From contig JAGLWF010000001.1 in the NCBI GenBank assembly GCA_023133595.1, positions 97,693 to 161,692 of the forward strand: DNA of 64,000 nucleotides, given 5' to 3'. The translations under genes were made by a program, and so were the position numbers. The notes beneath the pieces were generated by a model. That model saw nothing but the letters and a program-made list of their open reading frames with translations, had not been told where the DNA came from and made no database searches. The stretch comes from Nanobdellota archaeon (GTDB taxonomy: Archaea > Nanobdellota > Nanobdellia > Woesearchaeales > WJKV01). Position 1 is the first letter of the stretch; every line of letters starts with the position of its first letter. Positions 1-10,501 of this stretch are shown piece by piece.

Positions 1-341
1 TCAAATGGTGATAATGTATAAGTGTCTGGATCAATATCACCAAATACAGGAACTGCACCAATCCTAAGAATCGGTTCTATTGTCGGAAAAGCTGTATGGG
101 AAGTGACAATCACTTCATCCCCTTCTCCAATACCTATTGCCTCTAATGCGACTTCAAGCGCAGTTGTACCATTGCTGATCGCAATCGCATGTTTGGAACC
201 CATATGTTTTGCAAATCGAGCTTCAAACTCCCTGACTTTCTCTCCGTAAATAAATCTGCCAGAATCAAAGACTGCTTCTACAGCTTTTCTCATCGCGTCA
301 TTGATAGTGACTTTAGATGTATATATGTTTTCTCTACTCAT
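1..341 (-). CDS. DegT/DnrJ/EryC1/StrS-family aminotransferase, N-terminal part (truncated by window edge)
   Basis: Reverse translation from CAT at 339-341: MSRENIYTSKVTINDAMRKAVEAVFDSGRFIYGEKVREFEARFAKHMGSKHAIAISNGTTALEVALEAIGIGEGDEVIVTSHTAFPTIEPILRIGAVPVFGDIDPDTYTLSPF. Typical sugar aminotransferase N-terminus. Confidence 0.9.
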   Translation of the reverse strand, partial: MSRENIYTSKVTINDAMRKAVEAVFDSGRFIYGEKVREFEARFAKHMGSKHAIAISNGTTALEVALEAIGIGEGDEVIVTSHTAFPTIEPILRIGAVPVFGDIDPDTYTLSPF

Positions 342-1269
342 TTCTAATCGCCTTGAACAATTCTATTGTCGCTTCAATCTCTGTGAAAAGATATGATGTT
401 GGAGTATAACCTAATGCTCTTACTTTCTGATCAGAGACTTCGTAAGATTTCTGATTTAAGATTGGAGCAGGAGTCAGTTTAACTTCAAGACCTGGAATGA
501 ATTCTTTAATTGTATCAATCATATTCCTAACAGTATAATTTTCTGTTAGTACACAATATAGCTCTCCTGGTTTTCCGTTTTGCTCAAGAAATGCAAAAGC
601 ACGCAGACAGTCTTTTAAACCAAGATAAGGTCTTTTATGATCAAGTGCATTGTCCCAAACTGTCAATGGTTTTCCCATACAAGCAAGATAAGTAAATTTA
701 TTTACAGCAGTGTGAAATCTCATTCCAACACTGGTACCAAAAATAGTTCCCATTCTTAGAACTGTAGTGTCCAAGCCATTTTGACCTGCAGCCTGGACAG
801 CTTGTTCAGCTTTTAATTTTGATTCTGCGTACGGACTCTGCGGTCGCAGATCTGTAGTAGTTTCATCGACAACTCCTTCTGCTTCTCCAAAGACACTTGT
901 TGTTGATGGCAATAAAAATTTTCTAACACCTGCTTTTGTAGCAGCCTCTAAAACATTCAGGGTTCCTTGGTAGTTTACTCTATCTGTCCCCTCAGGATCC
1001 TTGATCGTGCTAGGAGCATCAGTGATTGCTGCCAGATGTATGACAACATCAATATCCTCCATGGCTTTTGCTACTTCTTCTGGATTAGTGATATCTCCTT
1101 CCTGGAATTGATAAATTTTCTCAGTTGATAAATTGAATAAAGAACAATATCTTTGTGTCAAAAAATTATCAAGGATTCGAATTGTTTCAATATCTTCTCT
1201 TTTTGCAAGTTCGCGGATCATCTGAGAGCCAATATGGCCCAAGCCGCCTGTTATTAGTAAATTAGTCAT
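334..1269 (-). CDS. NAD-dependent epimerase/dehydratase (extended SDR)
   Basis: MTNLLITGGLGHIGSQMIRELA (GxxGxxG), YAESK (YxxxK); 8-nt overlap with the downstream aminotransferase. Confidence 0.9.
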   Translation of the reverse strand: MTNLLITGGLGHIGSQMIRELAKREDIETIRILDNFLTQRYCSLFNLSTEKIYQFQEGDITNPEEVAKAMEDIDVVIHLAAITDAPSTIKDPEGTDRVNYQGTLNVLEAATKAGVRKFLLPSTTSVFGEAEGVVDETTTDLRPQSPYAESKLKAEQAVQAAGQNGLDTTVLRMGTIFGTSVGMRFHTAVNKFTYLACMGKPLTVWDNALDHKRPYLGLKDCLRAFAFLEQNGKPGELYCVLTENYTVRNMIDTIKEFIPGLEVKLTPAPILNQKSYEVSDQKVRALGYTPTSYLFTEIEATIELFKAIRNE

Positions 1270-1330
1270 TTTTCTTCAACCTCCATCCAGGAAATCTGGC
1301 CATTGTATATATAAACTTATTGTTTTGCTT

Positions 1331-2305
1331 TTAAAAATAATCCTCAAACCGCTCTCTATAAAATTTCACTGTTTCTCTAATTCCATCTTCAACTGAAGTC
1401 CTTGGAACCCATTCTAACGCTTCTCTTACTTTGCTGAAATCTATAACAATATCCCCAACCTCAATTTTCTTTCTGTCCTCTGGCCATGGAACCATCTTAA
1501 CTCTTCCAGTTCCAGTAATCTTAACAATCTTTTCTGAGAGATCACGAAGGCTTATTCCTTCGCCAGAACCAAGCAAGAATACTTTGCCAATTGCTTCTTC
1601 TCTCTGGCCAGCAAGAATCATTGCATCAACAACATCTTGCACATAATTTATATCTCTAAGTTGTGTTCCTGGTTCGAAGACTGTAAGATCTTCATCCTGG
1701 ATCGCCTTTCCAATCAGCCAGTTAACAACATTGTACCCGGGATTATTCATCTGGGCCCTTGAACCATAGGTATTTGTTAATCTTAGTGAAGTTGTAGCCA
1801 AGCCATGAATTCGATGATAAATTATATGATAAAGTTCTGATGCTAATTTGTTTGTACTATAGACATCTGTTGGATTATCCAAGCATTCTTCTGAAATCGG
1901 AAGCTTTGTTGTTGCACCAAATTGGCTTCGTGTCCCAGTGTAGACTATCTTTGCTGTAGGATTATACTTTCTGCAGCATTCCAAAATCCTGATATGTCCT
2001 CTGCAATTTATATCTATATCTAAAAATGGATCTTCCATGGAAAGTACATGACTTACTTGTGCTGCACAGCTGAAAATTATTTGTTTTTCTCTAATAACCT
2101 TTTCTAACTCGCCCATATCTCGTATATCTCCTTTAATGAACTTTACCCTGTCCTTAATTTCTTTTATATTTGCAATATTTGCACCAGTATTTTTCATCAT
2201 ATTATCAAATATAGTGACATCTGCTCCAAGAGAAACTAAAGTATGAGCGAGACAGCTGCCTATTGCGCCCATTCCTCCAAGAACTAATACTTCTTCCCTA
2301 TCCAT
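1331..2305 (-). CDS. NAD-dependent epimerase/dehydratase (UDP-glucose 4-epimerase-like SDR)
   Basis: VLVLGGMGAIGSCLAHTL, YSTNKLASE; ORF can extend to 2344. Confidence 0.88.
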   Translation of the reverse strand: MDREEVLVLGGMGAIGSCLAHTLVSLGADVTIFDNMMKNTGANIANIKEIKDRVKFIKGDIRDMGELEKVIREKQIIFSCAAQVSHVLSMEDPFLDIDINCRGHIRILECCRKYNPTAKIVYTGTRSQFGATTKLPISEECLDNPTDVYSTNKLASELYHIIYHRIHGLATTSLRLTNTYGSRAQMNNPGYNVVNWLIGKAIQDEDLTVFEPGTQLRDINYVQDVVDAMILAGQREEAIGKVFLLGSGEGISLRDLSEKIVKITGTGRVKMVPWPEDRKKIEVGDIVIDFSKVREALEWVPRTSVEDGIRETVKFYRERFEDYF

Positions 2306-2321
2306 ACGCTTTAACTTATAT

Positions 2322-3305
2322 TCATTCATGTAGGTAATCACCATATCTATTCCCGTAAAATCTGATAGTTTTCCTCAAACCTTCTTCAAAACTAATTCTT
2401 GGCTCCCAGCCAAGAACAGTACATATTTTACTGTTGTCAACAAGGGTATCTCCGACATCGATTTGTTTATGCCCTTCAGGAAATTCGACAATCTCAAAGG
2501 TGCCTTTTTTCTGCATTACTTCTTCCATTGCTTTGATGACTTCACGCACCATATCAACAAAATATATTCTTCTGTTTGACCCCACTAGAAAAAATTCACC
2601 ATTTGCAGAGTCGTTCTGCGATGCTAACAGAAGAGCATCAACAACATTTCCAATATAATTATAATCTCTGATAAATCTTCCCCCACCGTAAACTTTTATT
2701 TTTTCATCTTTCATTATTCTACCTATAAAATAATTTGTGATTCCAAATCTTGGACTATCCAAACGTTGCCTGTCTCCAAATAAAGTTGCAAACCGTAATG
2801 ATACTGTGTAAAGTCCATGAACACGATGATAGATTTGCAAATATTTTTCGCAGATAACCTTATTAGCTTCATAGATGCTTAAAGGATCATCCTTCATATT
2901 TTCGTTAATTGGCAGTTTTTTTGCTATTCCAAGTTGTGTAACTGTTCCAGCGAAAATTATCTTTGCAGAAGGATTATATCTTCTGCAAGCTTCCAAAACA
3001 TTCACTGTCCCGACTAAGTTCGATTCAATATCTCCAATCGGATCTTCCATTGAGGTAATATTGCTGGTCTGGCCAGCAAGATGAAAAACTATATCTTTAT
3101 CAAGAACAGCTTTTTCTATATCACTATATTCTGCAACATCTCCCTGAACAATTGTAACTTTATCTTCAACTCCTTGGATATTATGGATATTCCTCTTAGA
3201 ACGATCAAATAAAGTGACATCTGCTCCTAATTCAAGACATCTTACTGCAAGATTGCTGCCAACAAAACCTAAGCCTCCTGTGATAAGAATCTTTTCCCCT
3301 TCCAT
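2322..3305 (-). CDS. NAD-dependent epimerase/dehydratase (paralogue of the preceding SDR)
   Basis: ILITGGLGFVGSNLAVRCLELGADVTLFD, YEANKVICEKY; similar in length and motifs to 1331-2305; ORF can extend to 3332. Confidence 0.88.
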   Translation of the reverse strand: MEGEKILITGGLGFVGSNLAVRCLELGADVTLFDRSKRNIHNIQGVEDKVTIVQGDVAEYSDIEKAVLDKDIVFHLAGQTSNITSMEDPIGDIESNLVGTVNVLEACRRYNPSAKIIFAGTVTQLGIAKKLPINENMKDDPLSIYEANKVICEKYLQIYHRVHGLYTVSLRFATLFGDRQRLDSPRFGITNYFIGRIMKDEKIKVYGGGRFIRDYNYIGNVVDALLLASQNDSANGEFFLVGSNRRIYFVDMVREVIKAMEEVMQKKGTFEIVEFPEGHKQIDVGDTLVDNSKICTVLGWEPRISFEEGLRKTIRFYGNRYGDYLHE

Positions 3306-3448
3306 AGAATTTATTGTAAACACCACTCTCAAACAAAGCTTCCAGAATCGTATTAATAAGCTTTTCGTTGATAAAAAAAGAGTTTATAAGTGTTTAAAAA
3401 TAAGAATAGTAAGGTATTTAAATTCATTAAAATTTCAAGCTGTATCTT

Positions 3449-4660
3449 ATGGCAGACTGTAAAATATGTAATGGGGAACTTGAGACATTTTTATCGCTAG
3501 GAAATCAACCGATTGCAAATGCTTTCTTAAGAGAAGAAGATCTTGATAAACCCGAGTTTATGTTCCATTTAGCAGCAGGATTCTGCGGAAACTGCAAAAT
3601 GACCCAGCTCGTTGACACTGTGCCGAGAGAGGCGCTTTTCAATGAAAATTATGCTTATTTCTCTTCTGTTTCAAGGACAATGGAAGTTCATTTTGAGAAA
3701 TTTGCAAGAGAATTAACAGCAGAATTTCTGGGAAAAGATCACGAGCTTGTTGTCGAACTTGGGTGCAATGACGGAATCATGCTGAAATATTTTGATAGTG
3801 AGAAAATAAGATTACTTGGTATTGAACCTTCTGCAAATGTTGCTGCAGCAGCAGGAGAAAAAGGGCTTGACATAATGGTTGAATTTTTTGATAGCTCGTT
3901 TGCACAACAAATTGCTAGGAGCAAAGGAAAAGCTAAAATTATATACGGTGCAAATGTCACGTGCCATATCGAGGCTCTGCACGAAGTTGCAGAAGGAGTT
4001 TCTGCGTTGCTGGACGATAAAGGTGTCTATGTCTTTGAAGATCCATATCTTGTTGATATTATGGACCAAAATGCTTATGACCAGATATATGATGAGCATG
4101 TCTGGTATTTCTCAGTCACATCTCTTCAGAATTTCTTCAAAATGCACGATCTGGAAATATTCGACGCAAGAAGACAGCCTACTCATGGAGGTTCGATGAG
4201 GTATTTTGTCTGCAAACCTGGTGCGCATCCAATCCACGAGAAAGTTGGGCTTGCATTAGCAAATGAAAAAGTTAGAGGTCTTGATTCAATCGAAGCTTAT
4301 AGAGGATTTGCCAAAAATGTTGAAAGATCAAGGGAACTTTTAGTTGCAATGGTGCAGGGATTGGAAGCCCAAGGAAAAAGAATCACAGGATATGCCGCGT
4401 CTTCAAAAGGGACTGTTGTACTGAACTACTGCGGAATCGGACCAGAACATCTAGATTATATCTCTGACAGTACGCCGACAAAACAAGGCCTGTTCAATCC
4501 AGGAATGCATATTCCTATTGTTTCTCCAGACAGATTTCATGAGGATCCGCCAGATTATGCATTACTATTAGCATGGAATTATGCTGAAGAGATTAAGAAA
4601 AATGAAGAAGCAACTGGCGTGCCATTTATTGTCCATATCCCGTTTGTGAGAGTAATATGA
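3449..4660 (+). CDS. SAM-dependent sugar C-methyltransferase family (zinc-binding N-terminus, NovU/TylCIII-like)
   Basis: CKICNGELETFLSLGNQPIANAFL...CGNCKM Zn-binding start, VVELGCNDGIML SAM motif, C-terminal GYAASSKGTVVLNYCG domain. Confidence 0.87.
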   Translation: MADCKICNGELETFLSLGNQPIANAFLREEDLDKPEFMFHLAAGFCGNCKMTQLVDTVPREALFNENYAYFSSVSRTMEVHFEKFARELTAEFLGKDHELVVELGCNDGIMLKYFDSEKIRLLGIEPSANVAAAAGEKGLDIMVEFFDSSFAQQIARSKGKAKIIYGANVTCHIEALHEVAEGVSALLDDKGVYVFEDPYLVDIMDQNAYDQIYDEHVWYFSVTSLQNFFKMHDLEIFDARRQPTHGGSMRYFVCKPGAHPIHEKVGLALANEKVRGLDSIEAYRGFAKNVERSRELLVAMVQGLEAQGKRITGYAASSKGTVVLNYCGIGPEHLDYISDSTPTKQGLFNPGMHIPIVSPDRFHEDPPDYALLLAWNYAEEIKKNEEATGVPFIVHIPFVRVI

Positions 4661-5139
4661 ATCTTGACGATATTGAAGTCAAAGAATTAACAATATGGAA
4701 AGATGAGCGAGGTTTTCTTTTCGAAGGATTGCGGGCAGATGATCCATTATATGGCGGTGTTTTCGGACAGTGCCTGGTTTCTGTTGTGAACCCAGGAGTC
4801 ATAAAAGGCCTGCATCTGCATCACCAGCAGACAGATTTTACTCTTTGTGCAAGAGGAAGAGTTTTGTATGTTGCTACTGATGGTGAGAATGTTCGAAAAT
4901 TTCTTCTCGACACAGAACGTCCAAGACTGATAAAAGTGCCTCCTGGAATCTGGCACGGATATCAAGCTCGAGGAGGAGAAGCAATGCTCATCCATATCAT
5001 GGATAAAACTTATGATCCAAATGATACAGAAGCAAAAGATCCTTTTGAATTTGGAAGATTATGGAATCTAGAAGGAGCAGATACAGAGGAAAGAGATCCT
5101 CAAGAACTAGGGCACTGGAACACAGAGGGTGCTGAATAA
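4657..5139 (+). CDS. dTDP-4-dehydrorhamnose 3,5-epimerase-like cupin (RmlC family)
   Basis: GVIKGLHLHHQQTDFTLCARG...PPGIWHGYQA; ATGA overlap with upstream gene. Confidence 0.82.
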   Translation: MNLDDIEVKELTIWKDERGFLFEGLRADDPLYGGVFGQCLVSVVNPGVIKGLHLHHQQTDFTLCARGRVLYVATDGENVRKFLLDTERPRLIKVPPGIWHGYQARGGEAMLIHIMDKTYDPNDTEAKDPFEFGRLWNLEGADTEERDPQELGHWNTEGAE

Positions 5140-6132
5140 TTATTTCTTTCTGAAAAAGCCTAACACTGATTTGAGAAAGTATCCTTCGCCAGCTATTGAG
5201 AAAATAACTTTATCATTGACTTTCCTTCTTTTCTGTGTTTTCTTTCGTTTTCCCATGACAAATGAAAAGTGCTGAAGAATCCACAGATAAGCTTTTAATC
5301 TTCCCATGAACATTCTTGGATTTCTTCTCAGCAGGTCTCGTGCCAATGCAAACAGTCTCATGCCAACAACATAAGGACTGTAAAGAATAATGCTTCTTAT
5401 GGAACATATCTTGAAAAAAGTTAGAAGAAGATTCCTTTCAGTGAGATGCATTAATTTTATCTGCGATAAATATTTTCGTGTTGTCTCAGATGGTGGTTTG
5501 TTGAGCATTATCGCATCTGGACAGGAATATAGCTTAAATCCCTGCAATCTGATCCTCAGGCTGAGATCGAAATCTTCAGCATACAAGAAAAAATCAGTGT
5601 CAAAGACATACTTCAGCTCTTTGGACACATCTCGATGCATAAATATGAACCCGGCCATAGCAACTTCTCTCAGTTTTTTCTCCACATGCTCTGGCTCGAC
5701 AAAAACAGAATAAAAACTTTTTGATATTTTGGAATAGCTCGATAGTTTCTGCTTTCCAGTATCATAATCATACAAAATTGGAGTCAGAAGAGCCTTCTTT
5801 CCCAGCTTCTTGCCTGTATTATAAAGACGTTCAAGGCAATATTTGTCAAGCTTCATGTCAGAATCAGTGTATAACAGATATTCACCTTTTGCAATAGCTA
5901 AAGCGTCATTATGGGCTCCTGAGCCGATGTTTACATTTCGGGCAATTATTCTAACTTGGGGATAATTCTTGCGCAGAAACTCGACAGTTCTATCAGAAGA
6001 AGCATTATCTACAATAATAACCTCGATCTCATCTTTTTTTAGAGAGGATTTGTAGATTGAATCTATAAACGGCCCAAAAAGCTCTTTACTATTATATGAA
6101 AGACCTACAACAGATACTTTTACTCCTGACAT
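5140..6132 (-). CDS. Glycosyltransferase family 2
   Basis: VSVVGLSYNSKELFGPFIDSIYKSS...VIIVDNASSDRT...YLLYTDSDMKLD. Confidence 0.88.
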   Translation of the reverse strand: MSGVKVSVVGLSYNSKELFGPFIDSIYKSSLKKDEIEVIIVDNASSDRTVEFLRKNYPQVRIIARNVNIGSGAHNDALAIAKGEYLLYTDSDMKLDKYCLERLYNTGKKLGKKALLTPILYDYDTGKQKLSSYSKISKSFYSVFVEPEHVEKKLREVAMAGFIFMHRDVSKELKYVFDTDFFLYAEDFDLSLRIRLQGFKLYSCPDAIMLNKPPSETTRKYLSQIKLMHLTERNLLLTFFKICSIRSIILYSPYVVGMRLFALARDLLRRNPRMFMGRLKAYLWILQHFSFVMGKRKKTQKRRKVNDKVIFSIAGEGYFLKSVLGFFRKK

Positions 6133-6214
6133 TTGAGGCAAGGAATGAGTTCATTATATGAATCTTTTCCTTTTAATAATAAACTATTTAAATACCCCAA
6201 ATCTCCTTATAAAT

Positions 6215-7135
6215 ATGGATATATGCCAAGTATGCGGAAGCAAGGAAAGCAAGCCATTTCTAAAGGTGATGGATCACGCCAAAGAAGCAACTTTTATGTT
6301 AAGAAAATGTGATAAATGTGGCCTCATATTTTTGCATCCAATCCCGACAAAAAAAGAACTAGAAAGATACTATACAAACGAATACTATCAAAGACCTGCG
6401 AAAGGTATTGTAGGATTTTTAGAGAAAAGTTTATTTGATGCAATTCATAGTAAGCATCTGAAGCATATTAAAAATTATATCAAAAGAGGAAAACTGTTGG
6501 ATATTGGCTGCGGAAATGGATATTTTCTGAATTTTGCAAAAAAGAAAGGTCTAGATACATTAGGTCTCGAGATGTCAACTCAAGCTTCAGTATTTGCAAG
6601 AAAAAGAGGACTTGAGATCATAAACAAAGATATCACGCAGATCCAGATACCTAAAAACAGTCTTGACTGCATAACAATGTTTCAGGTTTTAGAGCATATG
6701 ACTTCACTGGATACAACATTCAAGAAGATTGATACTTGGTTGAAGAAAGACGGCATCTTTCTTATTGAAATTCCAAACTTAGATAGTCTCCAGTTCTCAA
6801 TACTAAAACAGAACTGGATCCATTTAGATGTTCCTCGACATATATTTCATTTCAAGAGAAAAGCGTTCAGACAATTGGTAAACAAAAACGGATTTAAGAT
6901 TGTTGATGAATATTCTGTCCCATTCTCTCACCACGCTGTAGGGGGATGGTTGAATACAATAAGCCAGATATTCAGGAAAAAGCAAGTGAAAAAAGAAAAA
7001 CTTTCTAAGGCTGCACCTTCTGGATTTAATATCAAATATTTTATTCTGTTAGTAGTTTCGCATTGCGTGCGGATATTTCCTTCTGTGTTCAATGTAAGAC
7101 CAGCAACAAAGGCATATATCTTAAAGAAAAGATGA
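6215..7135 (+). CDS. Class I SAM-dependent methyltransferase with N-terminal zinc-ribbon-like segment
   Basis: MDICQVCGSKESKPF...CDKCGLIF, LLDIGCGNGYFLNFAKKKG; TATTTAAATA box at 6185-6194. Confidence 0.87.
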   Translation: MDICQVCGSKESKPFLKVMDHAKEATFMLRKCDKCGLIFLHPIPTKKELERYYTNEYYQRPAKGIVGFLEKSLFDAIHSKHLKHIKNYIKRGKLLDIGCGNGYFLNFAKKKGLDTLGLEMSTQASVFARKRGLEIINKDITQIQIPKNSLDCITMFQVLEHMTSLDTTFKKIDTWLKKDGIFLIEIPNLDSLQFSILKQNWIHLDVPRHIFHFKRKAFRQLVNKNGFKIVDEYSVPFSHHAVGGWLNTISQIFRKKQVKKEKLSKAAPSGFNIKYFILLVVSHCVRIFPSVFNVRPATKAYILKKR

Positions 7136-8073
7136 AAAAAACAAGCATTATCATTGCAAATTGGAATGGCAAACATATAATCAAGACTTGCCTTAAGTCT
7201 ATATACAATCAGTCATTAAAGAATTTTGAAATTATTGTTTCTGACAATGGATCCACAGATGGATCTGTAGAATATATAAAAAAGATTTTTCCTAAGGTCA
7301 AACTGATCGAGAACAAAGAGAATTTAGGCTTTGCAGAAGGAAATAACGTGGCTATCAAGAAAGCCAAAGGAAAATATATCCTCACATTAAACAATGACGC
7401 CCGTCTTCAAAAAAACAGCCTTAAAGAGTTAGTCAAAGTGATGGAATCAGATAATAAGATCGGGATGGTTGCTCCAAAGATGTTTCTGGGCGAAACAAAG
7501 AACATCGATACTTTGGGCTTGATCATGTTCAAATCTCTTCTTCCCTGGGACTGTAAATCAGAGTCAAAAGTAAAGGATATTATCTGCGCATGTTCTGGTG
7601 CTGCGCTCTATCGTAAGAAAGCACTTGATGATATAAAAATTGCAGGAGAATATTTTGATCCGGATTTCTATCTATATACTGAAGATTTTGATCTCGGACT
7701 GCGATTGAGATTGCGGGGATGGAAATATGCATTCGCTCCAAAAGCAACAGTAAATCACTTGCACTCTGCGACTGCAAAAAAGATTCCTGACAAGGTTATT
7801 TTTTACACGCATAGAAATGTGATCTGGTCTATTGCCAAAAATGTCCCAAGCAATATTATCTTAAGAAGTCTAGGGTTAATCTTATTAGGACAATTTGGCA
7901 GTTTACTAAAATATTCTATACTGGGAAGGCCTGGATTGATAATCAGTTCGAAATTCTCTGCCTTAAGAGGGCTTCCAAAAATGCTTCTGAAAAGAAGAAA
8001 AATTATGAAGAGAAAGAAGATTTCTGACAGTGAGTTCAATAAACTGCTTTATACGAAAACTTTCAGATTTTGA
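7132..8073 (+). CDS. Glycosyltransferase family 2 (rhamnosyltransferase-like)
   Basis: TSIIIANWNGKHIIKTCLKSI...IIVSDNGSTDGSVEYIK...ILTLNNDARL...YLYTEDFDLGLRLRLRGW. Confidence 0.9.
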   Translation: MKKTSIIIANWNGKHIIKTCLKSIYNQSLKNFEIIVSDNGSTDGSVEYIKKIFPKVKLIENKENLGFAEGNNVAIKKAKGKYILTLNNDARLQKNSLKELVKVMESDNKIGMVAPKMFLGETKNIDTLGLIMFKSLLPWDCKSESKVKDIICACSGAALYRKKALDDIKIAGEYFDPDFYLYTEDFDLGLRLRLRGWKYAFAPKATVNHLHSATAKKIPDKVIFYTHRNVIWSIAKNVPSNIILRSLGLILLGQFGSLLKYSILGRPGLIISSKFSALRGLPKMLLKRRKIMKRKKISDSEFNKLLYTKTFRF

Positions 8074-8126
8074 GTATTTAAATAATTGCACAAAGTTTTA
8101 AATAATGCTTTATTTGCAGATGTGCT

Positions 8127-9764
8127 ATGTCCAATAAGAATTCAACTCTGATAAAATATAGTATACTTGCATTATTTATCATCTTTGTTCTACTGCGTCT
8201 ATTTGTTGATTCACCTATTGATTACATCAGTGGAGATGATGCAAAATTTCTAGGGCTAGCTAAAAACTTTCCAAACCATACTCTTCATGGAGATTTTCTG
8301 TATCTTGCACATGGACCGATCTTCCCGTACGCAATTAAATTTTTCAATTTATTTGTTGAAGATCATATTGCTGGGTTCTTTGTAGCATTCACAAGCAGTT
8401 TGATTATATTTCTCTTCATCATCCTTTTATTCAGATTATTCAACAAGGATTGGAATTGGATATTTTACTCATTATTAATATATTCTTTATCGGTATTCAA
8501 TATCACCCTTTCTCATGCGGTCTTAAAGGAGACTTTTTTCATGGTGCTGGCGTTAGCGTCAATCTATTTTTATTTGAGGGCAATAAAAATCTCATCAAGA
8601 AATCTCTGGCTTGCAAGCCTATTTGGCATATTGACGAGCATGATCTCTGATCATGTTATTTTTATCATTGCCATCCTTGTCTTAACTTTTATCATCTTCG
8701 CGTTCAAGCAGAAAATAACTGTTGGACAAAAAATTAAATTGATTGTCCCGATAGTCCTGACTATTATTTCCTACACTGCCTGGTTATTTGTAAGAATATA
8801 TGTGTATACACATCATACATTTCATCCTTCCGGGGGGGACGGTCTATTTGAATATGTCAGAAATTTTGGATGGAAACAGATAATCGCTCCTTTTTCATTC
8901 CCAGAAACCCTTAACTTTCATAGCATTGGCTTAAATCTGCATATAGAAGAAAGTATTTCAGCACTGGCTTATGTCATTGATATCTTTCCATTTTCAATAC
9001 CATTAGCCTTAAGAGCAGATACTGTTCATATCCTGCTTCAAACAAAATATCTTCTCTTCATCTTTCTTATCTACTTTCCGCTTGTAATCCTTATTGCTAT
9101 ACCAATTTTATACTCTCTTTACATCTTGCTAAAGAAGAAAACTATTTTTGATAATGTGAATCTGTATTTTATCTTGTTTCTGTTGATTGCTATATTTCCT
9201 GTTTTTAATCTCGCAGCGACAAGATATGGTGTTCTTGCAATAGTTCCAATCAGTTATTTTTTTGCCACTTCAGTATCATTTATCTTGAAGATTTTTCCAA
9301 GATTAGAGAAAATTATCCCGATCATAATCCTGATCGTTTTGCTAATTTCAACTACACTCTATGTGAGCAATAATCCTATCTTGTTTTTCGAACAGGAGAA
9401 ACTCGTTGAAACACAATCTGTTGCAGACTTTATCGAAACTCTCCCAGATGGAGCGGTGATGGCACAGATGGGATATTCACTTGAACTTGCTTATCTGCTT
9501 GATCAACCAGCATATGCATTGCCGTTTGATACAAATAGGTTAGAAATATTAATCCAGATGTTTGATATCAAGTATCTTGTTTACGGACAAAAATACTGGG
9601 CTCCAGTATCTGAAGGAGAGACAGAATGGGTTTTGAATTACGAGACTATCAAACATATCCAAGCTCATCCCGAGAGATTCAAGTTGTTAAAAATCATAAA
9701 AGAATATGATCCTGATAATAAGATTGTAGACGAATTATATGTATATTCTTTAAAAGAATCTTAA
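8127..9764 (+). CDS. Multi-spanning membrane glycosyltransferase-like protein (GT-C / ArnT-PMT type)
   Basis: ~10 hydrophobic helices, SGDDAKFLGLAKNF acidic motif in first loop, soluble C-terminal part. Confidence 0.7.
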   Translation: MSNKNSTLIKYSILALFIIFVLLRLFVDSPIDYISGDDAKFLGLAKNFPNHTLHGDFLYLAHGPIFPYAIKFFNLFVEDHIAGFFVAFTSSLIIFLFIILLFRLFNKDWNWIFYSLLIYSLSVFNITLSHAVLKETFFMVLALASIYFYLRAIKISSRNLWLASLFGILTSMISDHVIFIIAILVLTFIIFAFKQKITVGQKIKLIVPIVLTIISYTAWLFVRIYVYTHHTFHPSGGDGLFEYVRNFGWKQIIAPFSFPETLNFHSIGLNLHIEESISALAYVIDIFPFSIPLALRADTVHILLQTKYLLFIFLIYFPLVILIAIPILYSLYILLKKKTIFDNVNLYFILFLLIAIFPVFNLAATRYGVLAIVPISYFFATSVSFILKIFPRLEKIIPIIILIVLLISTTLYVSNNPILFFEQEKLVETQSVADFIETLPDGAVMAQMGYSLELAYLLDQPAYALPFDTNRLEILIQMFDIKYLVYGQKYWAPVSEGETEWVLNYETIKHIQAHPERFKLLKIIKEYDPDNKIVDELYVYSLKES

Positions 9765-9815
9765 TTTCATAAAACACAAAAGTATTTAAATACCCCTATT
9801 TATCTTCATAATAAA

Positions 9816-10496
9816 ATGAAAAGAGAAAAAGTTACTTTATGCATTCCATGCTATCAAGAAGAGAAGACAATCGCAGAACTAATCGAAAGAGGAAAACCAT
9901 ACTGCAATCATGTTCTTGTCGTAGCCTCAAAAAAATCCAAAGATCGGACAGCTGAGATTGCAGCCAAATCTGGCGCAGAAGTTATTTACGATCATGGGAA
10001 AGGGAAAGGAGAGGCCTTGAGATGCGGCATAAGTCATGTAAAGGAAGGGATCATTGTATTCATGGATGCTGACGGTTCTCATATTCCTGAAGATATTCCG
10101 AAATTAGTAGAACCAATCCAGGAAGGAAAATCTGATCTTGTTATTGCTTCCAGGATGAGAGGCGGATCCGAAGAGATGTACGGAACAGTCGGACCTATTT
10201 TCAGACTGTTCGCTGGAGCGTTGATCACTTTAATCATAAACTTGAGGTTTGGCACAAACCTGTCAGAAAGCCAGAATGGTTTCAGGGCATTAAGGGTTGA
10301 TATGGCCAAAAAACTTAATCTGCAAGCAAATATTTTTGATATTGAAACTGAAATATTGATGAAAGCATTAAAAAAGAAATACAAAGTCTCAGATACTCCT
10401 AGTCGGGAACTGGAAAGGCGACACGGAGAATCCGGCATCAATGTGATCACAATGGGCTGGGTATGGGGATGGCGTATTTTGAAGAATTGGTTTTAA
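9816..10496 (+). CDS. GT2, dolichol-phosphate mannose synthase-like
   Basis: VTLCIPCYQEEKTIAELIERG...VFMDADGSHIPEDIPKLVEPI...LSESQNGFRALR. Confidence 0.88.
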   Translation: MKREKVTLCIPCYQEEKTIAELIERGKPYCNHVLVVASKKSKDRTAEIAAKSGAEVIYDHGKGKGEALRCGISHVKEGIIVFMDADGSHIPEDIPKLVEPIQEGKSDLVIASRMRGGSEEMYGTVGPIFRLFAGALITLIINLRFGTNLSESQNGFRALRVDMAKKLNLQANIFDIETEILMKALKKKYKVSDTPSRELERRHGESGINVITMGWVWGWRILKNWF

Positions 10497-10501
10497 CGAA
10501 A

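Noticed and set aside
3739-4199. Overlapping alternative ORFs inside the C-methyltransferase gene (3739-3960 -, 3812-4099 -, 3879-4199 +)
   Set aside because: They are in conflicting frames over a gene with intact Zn-binding and SAM motifs.
10079-10450. 123-aa minus-strand ORF over GT2 9816-10496
   Set aside because: Shadow ORF opposite a clear GT2 reading frame; no recognisable domain.
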